The notes under the pieces are model-generated. The model ran no database searches. It was not told the origin of the DNA and was given only the letters and a program-made list of their open reading frames with translations. The translations under genes and the position numbers were made by a program. A stretch of DNA of 17,953 bases from an uncultured Bartonella sp. GTDB lineage: Bacteria > Pseudomonadota > Alphaproteobacteria > Rhizobiales > Rhizobiaceae. The stretch covers positions 1 through 17,953 of the forward strand of contig CALTWN010000020.1 in assembly GCA_943913205.1 (NCBI GenBank). Reading direction: 5' to 3'. Shown here one piece after another: positions 15,662 to 17,953 of this stretch (its first letter is position 1; the number at the start of each line of letters is the position of its first letter).

Positions 15662-16283
15662 TTATTGTAAAATTTCTTTCGCAGAAAGAATAGTTTTATT
15701 TTCTGGCCGTGCTGCGTACAGATAACCTATTAATGAACCAGTATGCGCCACAATAAGCCCATCAGCCATGATATTTTTTAAATTTTTCTTAAGAGAATAA
15801 TAGTATTTTTTAGGTAATACACCTTGTGACAAATCGGCGCTGATAGATGCAATAAATTTTTCCAATCGGTTTGTATAAGTCAACAATTTTTTGCCGCTTA
15901 CTCATATACATACATGGAACATCTATAAAAACAGAATCAGATCGCTATACATCTTTAAAACATGTAATAATATTATCGATAGTAGGTATTATATCTAATG
16001 CACTACATATACATCTTAACCCAGAAATTATATCTGAGGTAGAGCTTGACATGCTAGCCCCTCCTGGGGTGAATGTTGCTCGTGTTACAATTTGTGCTAA
16101 AGCCGAGATTATTGAGATTTCTTTTCTTTCTACAAAGCCTCCGGTCCCATAACATACATTATTATTGACCTTAACTAATTTTAATAACATAAAATGCAGC
16201 TTACCAAATTTATTTGGTGATTGTGATATGACGACTTAATTATTAAATAAGTTTATTAATAATTGTACGCCTCTTGCTGTAAC
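15662..16283 (-). pseudogene. Decayed GHMP-family kinase (PduX/L-threonine kinase type)
   Basis: Three pieces on one strand line up with one GHMP kinase. An N-terminal trace ends at a TAA (16236-16238). The next open stretch (16235-15948) contains FTPGGASMSSSTSD, a degenerate form of the GHMP ATP-binding motif of PduX-like kinases, and ends at a TAG (15945-15947). The same frame then reads RSDSVFIDVPCMYMSKRQK, equivalent to the EPTDSxxF region. A run of six A (minus strand, 15892-15887) marks a frameshift into a last stretch ending at 15662, which carries IMADGLIVAHTGSLIGYLY, the C-terminal GHMP motif. About 60-70 residues expected between the last two parts seem deleted. Intact relatives phosphorylate free threonine or serine, which would supply an amino-acid phosphate to the adjacent PLP enzyme. 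The identity is recalled from motifs, not searched. Confidence 0.7.
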
Positions 16284-16295
16284 TATCCTTGTAAA

Positions 16296-17447
16296 TTAGG
16301 GTAACCTATTATATTTTTGTTGCCATTTTTTTATGTATTCTTCACTTTGCATTTCAAATAAACGCGAACTTGTTCGGGAGAACTCAAATTTTTCTGTCCT
16401 TTGCGCTTTGCCAATATATAAATTATTTATGTTATCTGCAGCTAGAGCAAAAATTTTTATATTATGTTCATACAAAATATCTATTAATAAAATAAATCTT
16501 TTAGACCAATTTATATTTTCATCATTGAAGTAAGGTATTCCATCTAAAAATATTATGTCAAAGTTTTTTACTATCTCATTATAATCATTCACACTTAGAG
16601 CACTCGTACATAATTCCTCAAAAGTAAAAAAAACCGCATTATTGCAGCATTTTTTAATCTGTAAATTTCGCCCTTTAACTTCCAATAGTTTGTTACTCTC
16701 AGCGTTATTCAAGCATAGCTCTTGCCATTGTTTCATAAAAGCTAATTTATCATCTCTATCCGTAGATAAAAAATAATAAAAATTCTTTTTGGTTTTTTCT
16801 AAGCGAAAATCTTTATCTATATTGGTATTGATGATAAGGCAATGCTTTTCTAACACAGGAATAAAGGGCATAAACAAATCACGGTTTAGCCCATTTCTAT
16901 ATAAATTTCCTGGTGCAACATTTGAGGTAGCTATTAAAATAGTGCCTCTAGCAAATAAATATGAAAAAAGCCTAGCTAATATCATAGCGTCGGCTATATC
17001 TGTTACGCTAAACTCATCAAAACATAATATATATGCTTTTTGGTTAATCTCCTCGGCTACAAGCTCTATCGCTGTTTTATTTTTTTGTAAAGTAGGATTC
17101 AACCTATAATAATTTAATCGATTTTGTACATCTTGCATAAAGTCGTTAAAGTGGGAGCGCATTTTTGCAGTAATTGGTACAGCGTCATAAAACAAATCCA
17201 TAAGCATAGTTTTACCACGCCCAACTTCACCATAAATATAAAAGCCTTTTAATAAATTAACTTTATTAGTTTTTTTTCTAAAAACATTACTAAAAAATCT
17301 ACCCTTTGTTGGTTTTACTGTATCTGTGATTTGCTCCAATAAACTATCATATTGGCTAACCATATTATACTGCCACGCATTGGGCTCCAACTCCCCAATA
17401 TCTATCTTATTTTGATATAATTTACTAACTTTACCTATGTTTTGCAT
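16296..17447 (-). CDS. zapE: Cell division protein ZapE (AFG1-like ATPase)
   Basis: A 383-residue AAA-type ATPase of the AFG1/LACE1 family. In E. coli ZapE binds FtsZ and affects the Z-ring under stress; mitochondrial AFG1 helps degrade respiratory subunits. Seen here: Walker A in YGEVGRGKTML (about 73-83), Walker B ILCFDEFSVTDIADAMIL (about 140-157), and sensor ATSNVAPGNLYRNGLNRDLF (about 173-192). Length is normal. It starts 8 bp after the omp19-like gene without a Shine-Dalgarno, so it is probably coupled to it. In Brucella and Rhizobium, zapE is followed by mdh; here a pseudogene and three accessory genes intervene. Confidence 0.95.
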   Translation of the reverse strand: MQNIGKVSKLYQNKIDIGELEPNAWQYNMVSQYDSLLEQITDTVKPTKGRFFSNVFRKKTNKVNLLKGFYIYGEVGRGKTMLMDLFYDAVPITAKMRSHFNDFMQDVQNRLNYYRLNPTLQKNKTAIELVAEEINQKAYILCFDEFSVTDIADAMILARLFSYLFARGTILIATSNVAPGNLYRNGLNRDLFMPFIPVLEKHCLIINTNIDKDFRLEKTKKNFYYFLSTDRDDKLAFMKQWQELCLNNAESNKLLEVKGRNLQIKKCCNNAVFFTFEELCTSALSVNDYNEIVKNFDIIFLDGIPYFNDENINWSKRFILLIDILYEHNIKIFALAADNINNLYIGKAQRTEKFEFSRTSSRLFEMQSEEYIKKWQQKYNRLP

Positions 17448-17455
17448 ATTAAATT

Positions 17456-17917
17456 TTATCGCGACATGGTTACTAAAGTGCTATCATCTAATGTACCGTT
17501 TAAAACCATGTCATCTATGTTATCTTCCTCTAGCAGTGGCTTTGACAAGCTAACAATAACATTGTTTTGATTATCATATAAAACTAGCTTTTCATTGCTC
17601 ACCTGCCATGCTGCAACATCATGTAAGGGTACTGGGCATGATCTAGCGCTTGCTAAGTAATATTTTCCTTGTTTAGTGTGTGTGGTAGATAGCTGGCAAA
17701 TTGCTCCGTTAATCGAAATTTTCCACATACCATTTATAGACTTAGAATCCAAACGAGTCATATTTACATTATTCTTTTGCAAAACTGTACTTTCTTCTGA
17801 TATATTTGTAGTATTGGCAGAAGGCGCATTTATATAATCTGGCATAGAGACACAGCCCGTTAATGCGAAAGTTAATAATATAGGAAAACCCAAAAGTTTT
17901 ACTTGCTTTAAATCCAT
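17456..17917 (-). CDS. omp19: Omp19/AprI-Inh family outer membrane lipoprotein
   Basis: A 153-residue lipoprotein. The signal peptide ends in a lipobox LTGC with Cys22 as the lipidated residue. The mature part has a flexible Ser/Thr/Asn-rich linker and then a beta-rich domain (about 60-150) with WKISINGAICQL, SARSCPVP and WQVSNEKLVLYD, matching the protease-inhibitor Inh/Omp19 family; the two cysteines there would form the family's disulfide. Brucella Omp19 inhibits host and bacterial proteases. The start is set at 17917, since the strong TGGAGAAA site lies just before it; an upstream ATG at 17935 would contain that site. It lies 8 bp before zapE, as in Brucella. TATAAC at 17949-17944 may be its -10 box at the window edge. 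Confidence 0.82.
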   Translation of the reverse strand: MDLKQVKLLGFPILLTFALTGCVSMPDYINAPSANTTNISEESTVLQKNNVNMTRLDSKSINGMWKISINGAICQLSTTHTKQGKYYLASARSCPVPLHDVAAWQVSNEKLVLYDNQNNVIVSLSKPLLEEDNIDDMVLNGTLDDSTLVTMSR

Positions 17918-17953
17918 TAAATTTCTCCATTTCATATAACTATGTTATAATAT

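Noticed and set aside
15887..15892. The A6 run as a programmed frameshift or transcriptional slippage site restoring the kinase.
   Set aside because: Slippage alone would not repair the in-frame TAA, the TAG and the apparent internal deletion, so decay is simpler. A sequencing error remains possible for this one lesion.
15945..15947. TAG as a recoded codon (such as pyrrolysine).
   Set aside because: No Pyl genes are visible here, and the gene carries several other disabling lesions.
15871..16152. A 93-codon plus-strand reading frame antisense to the kinase remnant.
   Set aside because: There is no ribosome-binding site or known domain, and the opposite strand carries recognisable kinase motifs.
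15945..16190. An 81-residue Ser/Thr/Cys-containing reading frame beside modification-like enzymes, which could look like a RiPP precursor.
   Set aside because: Its sequence aligns in order with the GHMP kinase motif region, and the same frame continues past the TAG with the next expected kinase segment. It is a fragment of the pseudogene.

Overview
The window is a chromosomal segment of a very AT-rich alphaproteobacterium, most likely of the order Rhizobiales (Hyphomicrobiales). Three things point there. One is a BA14K-family secreted protein. Another is an Omp19/Inh-like lipoprotein followed by zapE, with mdh and the 2-oxoglutarate dehydrogenase genes farther on, which recalls the Brucella/Rhizobium order. 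The third is a tRNA-Arg(CCU) gene split by a group I intron, an arrangement known from Agrobacterium. The low GC and the decayed gene described below would suit a host-associated or reducing genome, but this is inference.

Left part, plus strand (1-2032): aroK and aroB overlap and encode two shikimate-pathway steps. They are followed by a tRNA-Arg(CCU) gene interrupted in its anticodon loop by a 215-nt group I intron with no ORF. A strong hairpin at 2040-2071 separates this unit from a convergent gene for a secreted BA14K-domain protein (2080-2661, minus).

Middle (2662-5227): a divergent regulatory region with an inverted repeat and four copies of an AATACATTATACT-like motif precedes nspC and a saccharopine-dehydrogenase-family gene. 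Together these make the carboxyspermidine/carboxynorspermidine route to spermidine or norspermidine.

Minus-strand TCA operon (11842 to 5245): mdh, sucA, sucB and lpd, closely packed. The sucC and sucD genes that usually lie between mdh and sucA in Rhizobiales are absent here, with only 24 bp between mdh and sucA. A sigma70-like promoter precedes mdh.

Right part, minus strand (17917 to 12214): an omp19-like lipoprotein and zapE, then a small accessory cluster inserted between zapE and mdh. In transcription order it holds a decayed GHMP kinase of the PduX/L-threonine-kinase type, a divergent cysteine-synthase-fold PLP enzyme, an ATP-grasp ligase and an MFS transporter. Read together this is a candidate pathway for a small amino-acid or peptide metabolite: an amino-acid phosphate is made, its side chain replaced, the product ligated and exported. 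The kinase is broken by at least two stops, a frameshift and probably an internal deletion, while the other three genes are intact. This cluster is the least-described part of the window.
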